Below are positions 1-7,254 of a DNA stretch of 64,000 nucleotides, piece after piece. The DNA comes from Rhizobium sp. CG5 (lineage in GTDB: Bacteria > Pseudomonadota > Alphaproteobacteria > Rhizobiales > Rhizobiaceae): contig NZ_JABAEF010000001.1 of NCBI RefSeq assembly GCF_023701945.1, positions 558,001-622,000 of the forward strand. Reading direction: 5' to 3'. The translations under genes were made by a program, and so were the position numbers. Position 1 is the stretch's first letter. Every line of letters begins with the position of its first letter. The notes under the pieces were generated by a model. That model searched no databases and had not been told where the DNA came from. It was given only the letters and a program-made list of their open reading frames with translations.

Positions 1-436
1 GCCGAGGCTCGGCCAGATCGCCGAAGCCGAGGAGCGTCCGAGACGGCTTCAGCTCGCCGACCATGCCCGGCGGCATGACAAAGATAGGGTCGATATTGCC
101 GATGGCCGCAGGCCCACCGAGCGGTGGCCCGAGATTGAAGGACTGGCTTGGAACGATCATGCTCAAGGGCGGCGGCGGGAGCCCTCTTGGCCCTCCGGGA
201 CGTGCCGTTTTGTCAACCCGTTCGGGGATTGGGCAGTCTTCGGTTGTCGGGGGGCCACGGCGGGGTGTTTGTCCTGCGGCACCACACGTTTGCGTCAGAT
301 CGACGTTGGGCGGAATTTGGCTGGTTTCTGCCTCTTTATCCGGCGTTTCCTGTGCGTATACGGCCGTGCCCGCCATCACCAGAGTGACGAGGCTGTAGGC
401 TGCTGCAGCAAGGGGTAAGTCAGTCCATAAGCGCAT
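1..436 (-). CDS. Secreted hypothetical protein, truncated at the left edge
   Basis: An open frame starts with ATG at 436 and runs off the left edge (about 145 residues visible, no stop). Residues 1-28 look like a Sec signal peptide: a short charged start, a hydrophobic Ala/Leu/Val core, and a likely cleavage after AVYA, just before QETPD. The mature part is rich in Pro, Gly and Thr, has two Cys (in TQTCGA and EDCPIP) and a PPPP run. I recognise no domain. It is the last visible gene of the minus-strand group that also holds the flavin reductase, but a 207-base gap separates them, so co-transcription is uncertain. Function unknown. Confidence 0.6.
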   Translation of the reverse strand, partial: MRLWTDLPLAAAAYSLVTLVMAGTAVYAQETPDKEAETSQIPPNVDLTQTCGAAGQTPRRGPPTTEDCPIPERVDKTARPGGPRGLPPPPLSMIVPSQSFNLGPPLGGPAAIGNIDPIFVMPPGMVGELKPSRTLLGFGDLAEPR

Positions 437-643
437 TGAGCGTCCTCCCGACGTTGTGTGTGCGCGTTTCTGTTTTGGAAGATCGGTCGTCGGTGGCCCG
501 TCTCGGCACGGACATGCATCCGTCGACGAGGGACCTGTCAGGGACCGCGCCCCGACCGCTGGTGGTTTTGGATCTTCAGAGTGATCAGCTACGGCTCGAT
601 CACAGCCCCGCAACCTTGCGACTTGCGACAGTCAACGGGCCGG

Positions 644-1390
644 TCAAGGGCACCGATATTCACGGCAACAGTAGACGAGTGCCCGCGCGCCTTCCGATTC
701 CGCGGCCTCGTCCACTTCGGCGATGATGACCATATGGGTGCCGACAGACTGGGCGAAGGCAACCTCACAATGGAACACCGCCGTCGCCTCTTTCAGCTCG
801 GGGATGCCGAAGCGGTCTGTCATCCAGTCGCCCATCTCGAACTTATCCGGCAAGAACGTCCCGAAACGGCCGGCGAAAGCGTCTGCGGTGGCGATGTGCT
901 TGCGCGCGTTGAGCACGTTCAGCGTGAATCGCCGGTTTTCCTGGAGAGCCTGGCACGTGCGGGACGACTGGTTGAGGCAGATCAGCAAGGTCGGTCGGTC
1001 CCCATCGGCAGAGACGGAGCTCATGGCGGTGATCGTGATGCCGGCGCGTCCCGCCGGGCCGTCGGTTGCCACGATGCAGACGGGGGCCGCGACCCGGCCC
1101 ATGCCCGACAGGAATTGCGATTTCAAGGCCGCCTTGTGATCGATCACAGTGGCCCCTGCTGTGCTCGACACAACAGGCGGAACGGGGTTTGCAGGGCCGG
1201 ACGCGCCGGTCGCCAGGGGACCTGGGGAGGCGGCAGCGCATGCTGCTTTATCCTCACACGCTCCGGTGCAGGGAGCGCCCGACCTTGCGCAATCCTGTGC
1301 CGGTTGTCTTGATGCTCCGGTCTGACCCGGAGACGGGGCCGGGTCGGTCCCGGTACCCGCATCGCTCTGCGTGCGAACTTGGTGGTTCAT
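644..1390 (-). CDS. Flavin reductase (HpaC-like) with a Cys-containing N-terminal extension
   Basis: The C-terminal ~165 residues match the flavin-reductase-like split-barrel family, which uses NAD(P)H to supply reduced FMN or FAD to two-component monooxygenases. Typical features are the start region with PVCIVAT, then ITAMSSVSADGDRPTLLICLNQSS, and FTLNVLN near mid-domain. The ATG at 1390 has a GGGAG ribosome binding site six bases upstream, while the ATG at 1396 directly abuts that site, so 1390 is the likelier start (248 aa). This leaves an ~80-residue Ala/Pro/Gly-rich extension with four Cys, absent from ordinary relatives. A GTG at 1147 would give a normal-sized 167-aa form. The natural partner is the oxygenase just upstream at 1463-2737, and it may also serve the paralogue at 12811. 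Confidence 0.85.
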   Translation of the reverse strand: MNHQVRTQSDAGTGTDPAPSPGQTGASRQPAQDCARSGAPCTGACEDKAACAAASPGPLATGASGPANPVPPVVSSTAGATVIDHKAALKSQFLSGMGRVAAPVCIVATDGPAGRAGITITAMSSVSADGDRPTLLICLNQSSRTCQALQENRRFTLNVLNARKHIATADAFAGRFGTFLPDKFEMGDWMTDRFGIPELKEATAVFHCEVAFAQSVGTHMVIIAEVDEAAESEGARALVYCCREYRCP

Positions 1391-1462
1391 GTTCATCTCC
1401 CAATGAGTGTCTCATGCGCTGTGCGTCCGGCGTCATCGCCCTCCCAGGCGCGCCGCATGCCT

Positions 1463-2737
1463 CTATGGTCGTTCTGGAAACTTCCGGGCCGCCATCTGCA
1501 TTGCCGTACGGTCGAACTGCAGGCCGGGATTGGTGCGTGCCATGGAGATGTCGCGGTAGTACCGCTGCAGCCGTGAGCCGTTCTTTGCCGAAATGCTGGT
1601 GCCAGCCGCGCTGTAGAGGATCTGGACCGCGTCTTCGACCAGACGCGCGGCATGCTGCAGACCCGCCTGGATACGAAGATCGTCGAATTCCGTATAGGAG
1701 GCCGGTTCCTTCACGCCGCGCTCGCAATAATCGAGATAGGAGCGTGCACCGGCGGCCAGCGCATTCGAAGCCGCCTCGAGCATGCCGAGTGCAATGCCGT
1801 AGGGGCGGTGGAAGTCGGCCGCACCGGACATCGGAGGCCCGAGTTTCGGAGCCGCTGCCCTGAGGCCCATCACCCGCTCGAACTCGTCCAGAGCCGCAAA
1901 TCCGGCGCCGACCAGGATCGAGGTGATTTCCGTCTGGAAAAAGCCGAACATGCGGCCGGAATACATCGAGTTGCCGTGCAGCTTGTACCCTTCGGTACCG
2001 CCGTCGATATTGATGGCGAAGAAGTTCTGGCGAACCAGCAGGGGCTTTGGAATCCATTGCTTGTCGACGCGGATGCTGTTCGAGCCGCTGGCGCGCATGC
2101 CGATGAAATCCCGCCAGTTGTCGATCAGCTCCCAGCCCGACCTCGGCACGATAGCGATCCCGAGTTCGGGCGGCCCACCGGTCGCAGGACCGGCGATGCG
2201 AACCCCGACGATGGCATGGGTGCTATAGGGCGAACCGGAGCAATAGTCCCAGGTTCCATCGATGATCCAGCCGTCGTCAGTTTCCGTGGCCAGTCCGCCG
2301 GGGATGCCGCGGGCCGGGGCTGCAAATTCCCCGTCATCGCCGAAAATGATGTCCTGGCCGTCCTTGTCGAACAGGGCGGCGGCGTTGAGGGCGTGACCGG
2401 ACGCAAGGCACAGACACCAGCCCGTTCCGGGGCAGCCGCGCGCCACCTCGACGATGACGCGCGAAAAGACGGTCAGATCGAATTCATAACCGCCATACAT
2501 GGCGGGCTGCAGGATTCGATAGAAGCCGGCCTCGCGGAACCGCTCGTGCATCTCGGGAGAATAGGTGCCCCGTTCTTCGGCGGCGGCCTGGTCTTCCAAA
2601 AGGAGCGGGCGCAGGTCTATCGCGCGCTGGATGATCTGTGCCGGTGTCAGATCGGGTTCCGGCTTTGCCAGGGGGGCCATCCGATTTGGATTTGTCTTCG
2701 TGGCGGATACCACGTTCAGTTTCTTGGTAGCGACCAC
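1463..2737 (-). CDS. HpaH/HsaA-type flavin-dependent monooxygenase, oxygenase component
   Basis: The protein has the acyl-CoA-dehydrogenase fold used by group D two-component flavin oxygenases (C2-type 4-hydroxyphenylacetate 3-hydroxylase, HsaA). Its N-terminal half shows the family pattern REAGFYRILQPAMYGGYEFD, then EVARGCPGTGWCLCL and GTWDYCSGSPYSTH. The family hydroxylates phenolic rings with reduced flavin from a separate reductase, which here is the next gene (644-1390). The GTG start at 2737 is supported by AAGGAG seven bases upstream. At 424 aa the length is normal. A second member of the same family lies at 12811-14034. The substrate cannot be told from sequence; a hydroxylated aromatic or heteroaromatic is likely from the neighbours. 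Confidence 0.85.
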   Translation of the reverse strand: MVATKKLNVVSATKTNPNRMAPLAKPEPDLTPAQIIQRAIDLRPLLLEDQAAAEERGTYSPEMHERFREAGFYRILQPAMYGGYEFDLTVFSRVIVEVARGCPGTGWCLCLASGHALNAAALFDKDGQDIIFGDDGEFAAPARGIPGGLATETDDGWIIDGTWDYCSGSPYSTHAIVGVRIAGPATGGPPELGIAIVPRSGWELIDNWRDFIGMRASGSNSIRVDKQWIPKPLLVRQNFFAINIDGGTEGYKLHGNSMYSGRMFGFFQTEITSILVGAGFAALDEFERVMGLRAAAPKLGPPMSGAADFHRPYGIALGMLEAASNALAAGARSYLDYCERGVKEPASYTEFDDLRIQAGLQHAARLVEDAVQILYSAAGTSISAKNGSRLQRYYRDISMARTNPGLQFDRTAMQMAARKFPERP

Positions 2738-2860
2738 GTAGATGCTCCTTTGTTTGAACTATTCCTGCATGGTGTCAGCGCCGTCTGAGACGAACAAGGA
2801 TCAAGCAAAGTGCGTCCGTCGTGCGTACGGCATTTGGCTAAAGCTCTAAATATATTTGGA

Positions 2861-2875
2861 ATAACAGTCTGTTAT
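2861..2875. promoter_or_regulatory. Palindromic operator candidate ATAACAGTCTGTTAT
   Basis: Perfect inverted repeat, ATAACAG and CTGTTAT around a central T, in an AT-rich patch 124 bases upstream of the GTG of the flavin oxygenase at 2737. Position and symmetry fit a dimeric regulator site; the nearby IclR proteins are candidates. Binding itself is inference. Confidence 0.5.
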
Positions 2876-3009
2876 ACGAGGGGTCCGGGTCCCGCCGCCA
2901 AGATCAGCGCCAGCAACCGTTGCGTGATGAGGCATGGAGGTTGAGCCGTCGGGGCGGCAAATGCCATTCGACATGAGGCGTGCGAAATTCACGCGCATGG
3001 GGCACGGCA

Positions 3010-3030
3010 GTGCGGCATGACATGCGGCAC
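3010..3030. promoter_or_regulatory. 21-base near-perfect palindrome
   Basis: Arms GTGCGGCATG and CATGCGGCAC around a central A; nine of ten positions pair. It lies in gene-free DNA about 270 bases upstream of the oxygenase start, so an operator role is plausible. No second copy was noticed in the window. Confidence 0.4.
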
Positions 3031-3368
3031 AACACTGGCACGGTCATGGAATGACGTGAGCCTGATCGGGATTGGATTGGAGCCTCTGCCGTCGATGCGC
3101 ACGTGCAGGCCGGGCAGCAGGCGATCGACAATTTGCACCGAGCGCTTGACGCGGTGCTTGCGTTCGGCTGAACCGGGTATGCGACAGGGGAATAGGGGGA
3201 TAGCGAAGCGCTCAAGGAAGGCGCTCAACGGTGTTCATGCTGGGGGAGTCGATTGTGATCGGTGGCCATTCGTGCGTCAGCGCCGTTGACACGCCAATCG
3301 CACACAATGCTGAGCGGGGCCCCATCCGGCTGTGCCGATGGGGATCCCGGTTTAGATCAAGGCGAAAC

Positions 3369-4010
3369 TCAGTCCCGCGCTGCCTTGATCGCCGCTTCGG
3401 CTTCGGTTGGCGTATAGAGCTTGAACTTGTTGGCCAGCGGGCCGCCCATGGCGAAGAGCAAGCCACCTTCGTTTATGGCTCCCAGATCCACCGGCGTCGC
3501 GTTCAAATCGCGGATCAGCTGCGCGACGTCGTCCTTGGCTTTCGCATTCGAACCGGCGAGGAAAAGCACGCTTGCATCGTCGGCCGGCGGAAGCGCCTTG
3601 TCGAAGACCGGGATCGGTTCGTGATTGAAGGCCTTCACCAGGTTAGCGCCGGGCACATAGCCGGCAACGATCTCACTGGCGATCGCACCACCGATATCGA
3701 TGACGTCTTCGGGCTTCGGGCCGAGCCGGTTGTTGGTGGCGTCGACCACGGTCTTTCCTTCCCAGGGCAGGCCCGCCGTGGCCTCGGCGGTCTGCGGCCA
3801 GCGCGTCGCCAGGATAATCACGTCGGCGGCCAGGACCATGTCACGGGGGGTGGCGGCGCTGGCATTCGGGCCGAGCGCCGAAACCAGATCCGTCAATGTT
3901 TCGGGTCCACGGGAATTCGACAGGATCACCCGCCAGCCACCGTTGATCGCCTTTGGTGCGAGCATTTGGGCAAGGCGGCCTGCGCCCAGAAATCCGAGTG
4001 TTTTGGTCAT
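3369..4010 (-). CDS. NAD(P)-binding F420H2:NADP-oxidoreductase-like protein
   Basis: The 213-aa protein begins with a Rossmann motif GFLGAGRLAQMLA (residues 6-18), followed by the strand WRVILSNSRGPETL typical of NADP-binding proteins of the F420-dependent NADP reductase-like family (PF03807-type domain). These proteins often act as reductases or dehydrogenases on small molecules without using F420. The C-terminal part (VDATNNRLGP, GANLVKAFNH) also fits this family. The ATG at 4010 follows GGAAGGACACAGC. It lies 75 bases downstream of the IclR gene that starts at 4952 and could be co-transcribed with it. The substrate is unknown; a ring-reducing or ketone-reducing role in the catabolic cluster is only a guess. 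Confidence 0.75.
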   Translation of the reverse strand: MTKTLGFLGAGRLAQMLAPKAINGGWRVILSNSRGPETLTDLVSALGPNASAATPRDMVLAADVIILATRWPQTAEATAGLPWEGKTVVDATNNRLGPKPEDVIDIGGAIASEIVAGYVPGANLVKAFNHEPIPVFDKALPPADDASVLFLAGSNAKAKDDVAQLIRDLNATPVDLGAINEGGLLFAMGGPLANKFKLYTPTEAEAAIKAARD

Positions 4011-4085
4011 GCTGTGTCCTTCCTGTCAGCCAATAGGCGACGCTGCCGAGGCGAGAGCCTCGAAAGCGCGCCATGATTGGACCAA

Positions 4086-4952
4086 TCAAGCAAGGGCCAG
4101 GCGGTGGGGCAAGCGATCATAGCCGCCTGTCCGCATGGTGTATAACGTCGAATAGACGGGGGAGTCCGGTGCCGGTACGCCGGTGTTGTCACACAGCTGG
4201 TGCTCAATGCGGTCCCTGGCCGCGAGCAAGGGTTCACGCAGGTGCTGCATCGCTTCGTCGATGGTGAACATGTTGGCCCGCCAGATGACATTCATGCAGG
4301 CGAGCACCTTGCCATTGCGACGAATAGGGGCGGCGAGACTGGCACATCGCGGATGCGGTTGCTCCGCACAGGCGCTGACGCCATCGCGGCGGCCAGCCTC
4401 GATGATGTCGTCGATGAACACCCGGTCGCGGGCGCGACGATCATCGGTATCGGTGGAATTGCTGAGGGCGCACAGAATCGCCTGGCGCTCGTCATCCGGG
4501 CAGTGGCTCAGATAGGCACGACCCAGCGGGCTCAGCAGCATGGAACGCCGATGGCCGACCATGCCCACGTCGCATGACATGGGGCTGATGCGATGCGTGG
4601 TCCGCTGGATGACCATGGTCGACCGCTGGCAAACAGCGATGTCCGATGGCCAGATGACCTCCGAGGTCAAATCCTGCAGGGCCGGTACGGCGATCTCATC
4701 GATCCAGTCATGCCCGACATCGGTCCGGTTGCCAGCCAGCCGTTGCACGCCGGAGCTCAGACGATACTCGTCCCCGAGCTGGCTGTGATAGACCAGGTTG
4801 AGTTCGCTCAATGTCTCGAGAATGCGATGAACGGTCGGACGCGGAAGATTGACCTGTTCGGCAATTTCCGGCGGCGCCGCTCCTTTGACCGTGTTGAGGT
4901 ACTGCAGCACCTCGATACCGCGCTCAAGAGCCCTGATATTCTTGTAAGTCAT
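4086..4952 (-). CDS. IclR-family regulator A (MhpR-like)
   Basis: Residues 1-70 form the IclR winged helix-turn-helix, with the opening NIRALERGIEVLQYL and the recognition-helix region LPRPTVHRILETL. The remainder is the effector-binding domain, with GRAYLSHCPDDERQAIL and SLAAPIRRNGKVLACMNVIW. The start at 4952 is chosen because AGGAGG lies just upstream; the open frame extends to 5066 but without a binding site. At 288 aa it is slightly long because of a C-terminal tail. The opening pattern resembles MhpR, the activator of phenylpropionate catabolism in E. coli. A close paralogue lies immediately upstream (5418-6254). It probably senses a ring-cleavage substrate or intermediate of this cluster. 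Confidence 0.88.
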   Translation of the reverse strand: MTYKNIRALERGIEVLQYLNTVKGAAPPEIAEQVNLPRPTVHRILETLSELNLVYHSQLGDEYRLSSGVQRLAGNRTDVGHDWIDEIAVPALQDLTSEVIWPSDIAVCQRSTMVIQRTTHRISPMSCDVGMVGHRRSMLLSPLGRAYLSHCPDDERQAILCALSNSTDTDDRRARDRVFIDDIIEAGRRDGVSACAEQPHPRCASLAAPIRRNGKVLACMNVIWRANMFTIDEAMQHLREPLLAARDRIEHQLCDNTGVPAPDSPVYSTLYTMRTGGYDRLPHRLALA

Positions 4953-5088
4953 GGTTTCCTCCTCCCATTTCGTCGTTCTTTGCGAAGGCATGCCTCCTGG
5001 TCCCACCCTGTCAAACCTCCCGAAAACCGTTAAGGCCTCCGCTTTGACGGGCCGTGACCCATGCATTCACTCGGTGTTTATAACGCGT

Positions 5089-5120
5089 CGTCTGCCGAAA
5101 GTGGGTACACCAGGCGGACG
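5089..5120. promoter_or_regulatory. Operator candidate upstream of IclR A
   Basis: Arms CGTCTGCC and GGCGGACG (seven Watson-Crick pairs and one G-T) around a 16-base spacer, 137 bases upstream of the IclR A start. The 13 bases CACCAGGCGGACG at 5108-5120 recur exactly at 6374-6386, in front of IclR B. The right half GGGTACAC-N4-CGGACG recurs at 12689-12706. A shared regulator site is a reasonable inference. Confidence 0.4.
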
Positions 5121-5357
5121 GTGCCCAATTCGCAGCCGAAACGCTGAAAAAACGGCCCGAAAGCGCATCGGATGTCACCCTCCTGTGCACCCATGCTGCC
5201 GTTTTGCAACCATCGCTGCGTATCGCTGTGACCGGTACAATTCTGTATCGGACCTTGGCAATGGCCGATGACATGCAAAAATTCTGTCGCTCGTGGCTTA
5301 CACTCCTCTGCCCGTGGGACTGTCGGCGCAGGACGCGCCGACCCGTCGCAGCATACC

Positions 5358-5397
5358 GGTGCACGCAACCCGTTCCTCAAGCGCGGTTGCGTGCACC
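5358..5397. terminator. Long perfect inverted repeat after IclR B
   Basis: GGTGCACGCAACC at 5358-5370 pairs perfectly with GGTTGCGTGCACC at 5385-5397 across a 14-base loop. It lies 20 bases past the IclR B stop on the minus strand, where a terminator is expected. No T-run follows, so it may be a factor-dependent terminator, an RNA-protecting hairpin or a protein site. Confidence 0.45.
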
Positions 5398-5417
5398 ATA
5401 TCGGTCGGATCCGTCTT

Positions 5418-6254
5418 TCAAGCGTGCTCGTGCTGCGGACCACGCTGCGCCGGCCTGAAGGCAGGCTCCGGGGCGCGCCGGTCGGCGGCGTCGCGCTTGA
5501 GCTTCTGTTCAATGGCATCTTGCGCTCTCTGCAGTGCCGGCAGGAACCGCTCCAATCCGTCTTGCATCTTCACCGCACTCGGGATCCAGATGATGCTCAG
5601 ACAGGCCAGCACACGCTCATCATGACGAATGGGAGCGGCGATGGCTGCGATCTGCGGATAAGAGCTCCGCCGCTCGACGGCGTAGCCGTCGCTGCGGATC
5701 TTGGCGATCATGTCCCGGGTATGGGCGCCGCAGTGGCTGTTGGGATCGACATGATCGCCAAAGCGCCCGAGATGTTCGAGAATCTGCACGCGCTGCTGCT
5801 GCGGGCAGAAGGCCAGGTAGGCGAGGCCGCAGGCACTCGTCAGCATCGAGCGATGGCTGTCGTCGAAATCCAGCAGCTTGATGTGAAACGGGTTCAGCGA
5901 ATGGGTCGTATCCCGCTTGAGCATTGAGCAGCTATAGGTGTCGAAGGTGGTGATTTCGCTGGTCCAGACCACTTCCTTCTGCAGTTCCAGCAGAATGGGT
6001 TCGGCGGCCCAGAGCGCCCACACATCGTCCGTCAGCCCCTCTTTCAGGGCGCGTGTGGCGATGGTCGGGCGATACACCCCGTCCTTGCCAAGCGAGATGA
6101 GACCGCTTTTCTCAAGCGTCCCGAGTAGTCGATAGATCGTTGGTCGCGATAGCCCAAAATGCGCGACCGTCGTCTGTTTTGTCGCGCCACCGGTTTCGCT
6201 CAGAAACTCGAGCAAGCGTAGTCCACGAGACAAAGCCCTTATGTTATCTGTCAT
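5418..6254 (-). CDS. IclR-family regulator B (MhpR-like), paralogue of regulator A
   Basis: The protein starts MTDNIRALSRGLRLLEFL, nearly the same opening as regulator A, followed by the helix-turn-helix segment LSRPTIYRLLGTLEKSGLI. The effector domain ends with IAAIAAPIRHDERVLACLSIIWIPSA. GGGAGGT lies six bases upstream of the ATG at 6254, which is preferred over the longer frame to 6287. At 278 aa the length fits the family. It is divergent from the racemase/thiolase operon starting at 6479, so it most likely controls that operon and itself from the shared 224-base gap. Regulators A and B probably arose by duplication. Confidence 0.88.
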   Translation of the reverse strand: MTDNIRALSRGLRLLEFLSETGGATKQTTVAHFGLSRPTIYRLLGTLEKSGLISLGKDGVYRPTIATRALKEGLTDDVWALWAAEPILLELQKEVVWTSEITTFDTYSCSMLKRDTTHSLNPFHIKLLDFDDSHRSMLTSACGLAYLAFCPQQQRVQILEHLGRFGDHVDPNSHCGAHTRDMIAKIRSDGYAVERRSSYPQIAAIAAPIRHDERVLACLSIIWIPSAVKMQDGLERFLPALQRAQDAIEQKLKRDAADRRAPEPAFRPAQRGPQHEHA

Positions 6255-6373
6255 GTTGCACCTCCCATGTAGAGAGTGAGCCTTCACTTAACTTCTGTCA
6301 ATCGAGGTGCATTTCGATGCGCCGGCGCGCTGAAGGCCGACGATTGTTGGCTTGGCGTATCACCTTGGCCATT

Positions 6374-6386
6374 CACCAGGCGGACG
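6374..6386. promoter_or_regulatory. Second copy of the 13-mer CACCAGGCGGACG
   Basis: Identical to 5108-5120, and lies in the divergent gap between IclR B and the racemase-like gene. A 13-base identity in two promoter regions of paralogous regulators suggests a common half-site, though the surrounding left arm is not conserved here. Confidence 0.35.
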
Positions 6387-6441
6387 AGTGCCAGTCGGGA
6401 GTTGGCTCCTGGCGCCTTCACGATCAGAGATGAACGCGTTG

Positions 6442-6459
6442 ATGCACCAGCTGGTGCAT
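6442..6459. promoter_or_regulatory. Perfect 18-base palindrome ATGCACCAGCTGGTGCAT
   Basis: The palindrome ends 19 bases before the ATG at 6479 and lies in the divergent IclR B/racemase promoter region. A perfect 9+9 palindrome at this position is a strong candidate for the operator of IclR B, placed to act on the downstream operon. The binding protein is inferred. Confidence 0.6.
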
Positions 6460-6478
6460 ATGTCTTTGTGGAGTGAAA

Positions 6479-7234
6479 ATGGCAGGTGCGGATACCAATT
6501 CCGGTGTCGGGAAGGGCTATGGGTGGCGCCTGAGTTTGGGCATGCTGTTGCCGTCGAGCAATCCGGTGGCCGAACCGGAAGTGACACGCATGCTGCCGGA
6601 GGGCGTTTCGCTGCTGACGACCCGGCTCAAGCTCGCGGGCAGCACCCGCGAGGATCTGCTGGGGATGACCCGTGACGTCGAAAGCGCCGTCGCGCTGTTG
6701 TGCGACGCAGGCGCGGATCGGATCGTCTTCAACTGTACCGCAGTGTCGACCTTCGACGTGGCAATGGGGGACGTGCTTCGCGAGCGCATCGAAAAGGTCG
6801 CGGCCCGGCCGGCGACCAGTACGGCGGACGCCGTCATTGGCGCGCTCAAAGCTCTCGGTGCGAAGCGGATCGGGCTCATCACACCCTATATATCGGCCGT
6901 CGTGGAGCGCGAGATCGCGTTCCTTAAGCACCACGGTTTCGAGGTGGTGCGCTCTGTCGGTCGGGATCTTGTCGAAGGCAAGGCGATGTCCAGCGTGGAA
7001 CCGGGTCAGTGGTACCGCTGGACGATGGACAATGCGGACTGCGGCGCCGACGCCTACTTCCTGAGCTGCACCGCCATTCGCGTCATCGACATCATCCCCC
7101 ATCTCGAGCGTGACCTCGGCGCGCCTGTGGTCACCAGCAATCAGGCCATGCTCTGGTGGTGCCTGCGCCATGCCGGATTGCAGGACAGTCCCGAGGCATT
7201 TGGTCGCCTGTTCACCAAGCGCTTGCCTGTCTGA
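6479..7234 (+). CDS. Asp/Glu racemase-superfamily protein, maleate isomerase/AMDase-like (copy 1)
   Basis: The protein has both cysteines expected in the maleate cis-trans isomerase and arylmalonate decarboxylase branch: Cys86 in VFNCTAVSTFD and Cys197 in FLSCTAIR. GMLLPSSNPVAEPE near the N-terminus is the usual substrate-binding loop. The family either isomerises maleate to fumarate or performs related proton transfer and decarboxylation on dicarboxylic acids. ATG 6479 has GGAG five bases upstream and is favoured over GTG 6473. It leads an operon with the thiolase, DUF35 and CoA-transferase genes. A close paralogue lies at 18094-18852. Maleate or a substituted maleate from ring cleavage is the likely substrate. 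Confidence 0.8.
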   Translation: MAGADTNSGVGKGYGWRLSLGMLLPSSNPVAEPEVTRMLPEGVSLLTTRLKLAGSTREDLLGMTRDVESAVALLCDAGADRIVFNCTAVSTFDVAMGDVLRERIEKVAARPATSTADAVIGALKALGAKRIGLITPYISAVVEREIAFLKHHGFEVVRSVGRDLVEGKAMSSVEPGQWYRWTMDNADCGADAYFLSCTAIRVIDIIPHLERDLGAPVVTSNQAMLWWCLRHAGLQDSPEAFGRLFTKRLPV

Positions 7235-7254
7235 AGACGTTGAGGACATTTGAT

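Larger units (their letters stand above)
2738..3368. other. Gene-free 631-base region upstream of the oxygenase gene
   Basis: I see no convincing gene here: all frames are short and unlike any family. The stretch nearest the oxygenase start (about 2840-2880) is AT-rich and carries a perfect 15-base palindrome at 2861-2875. A longer near-palindrome lies at 3010-3030. The region most likely holds the promoter and operators for the oxygenase/reductase pair. Confidence 0.6.
4953..5417. other. Gene-free region between the two IclR paralogues
   Basis: This 465-base stretch has no credible gene. It contains a candidate regulatory site at 5089-5120 and a perfect 13-base inverted repeat at 5358-5397. 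It should carry the promoter of IclR A and the transcription end of IclR B. Confidence 0.55.

Noticed and set aside
4953..5066. Longer N-terminus for IclR A from 5066
   Set aside because: The extra 38 residues do not resemble IclR proteins, and AGGAGG directly precedes the ATG at 4952.
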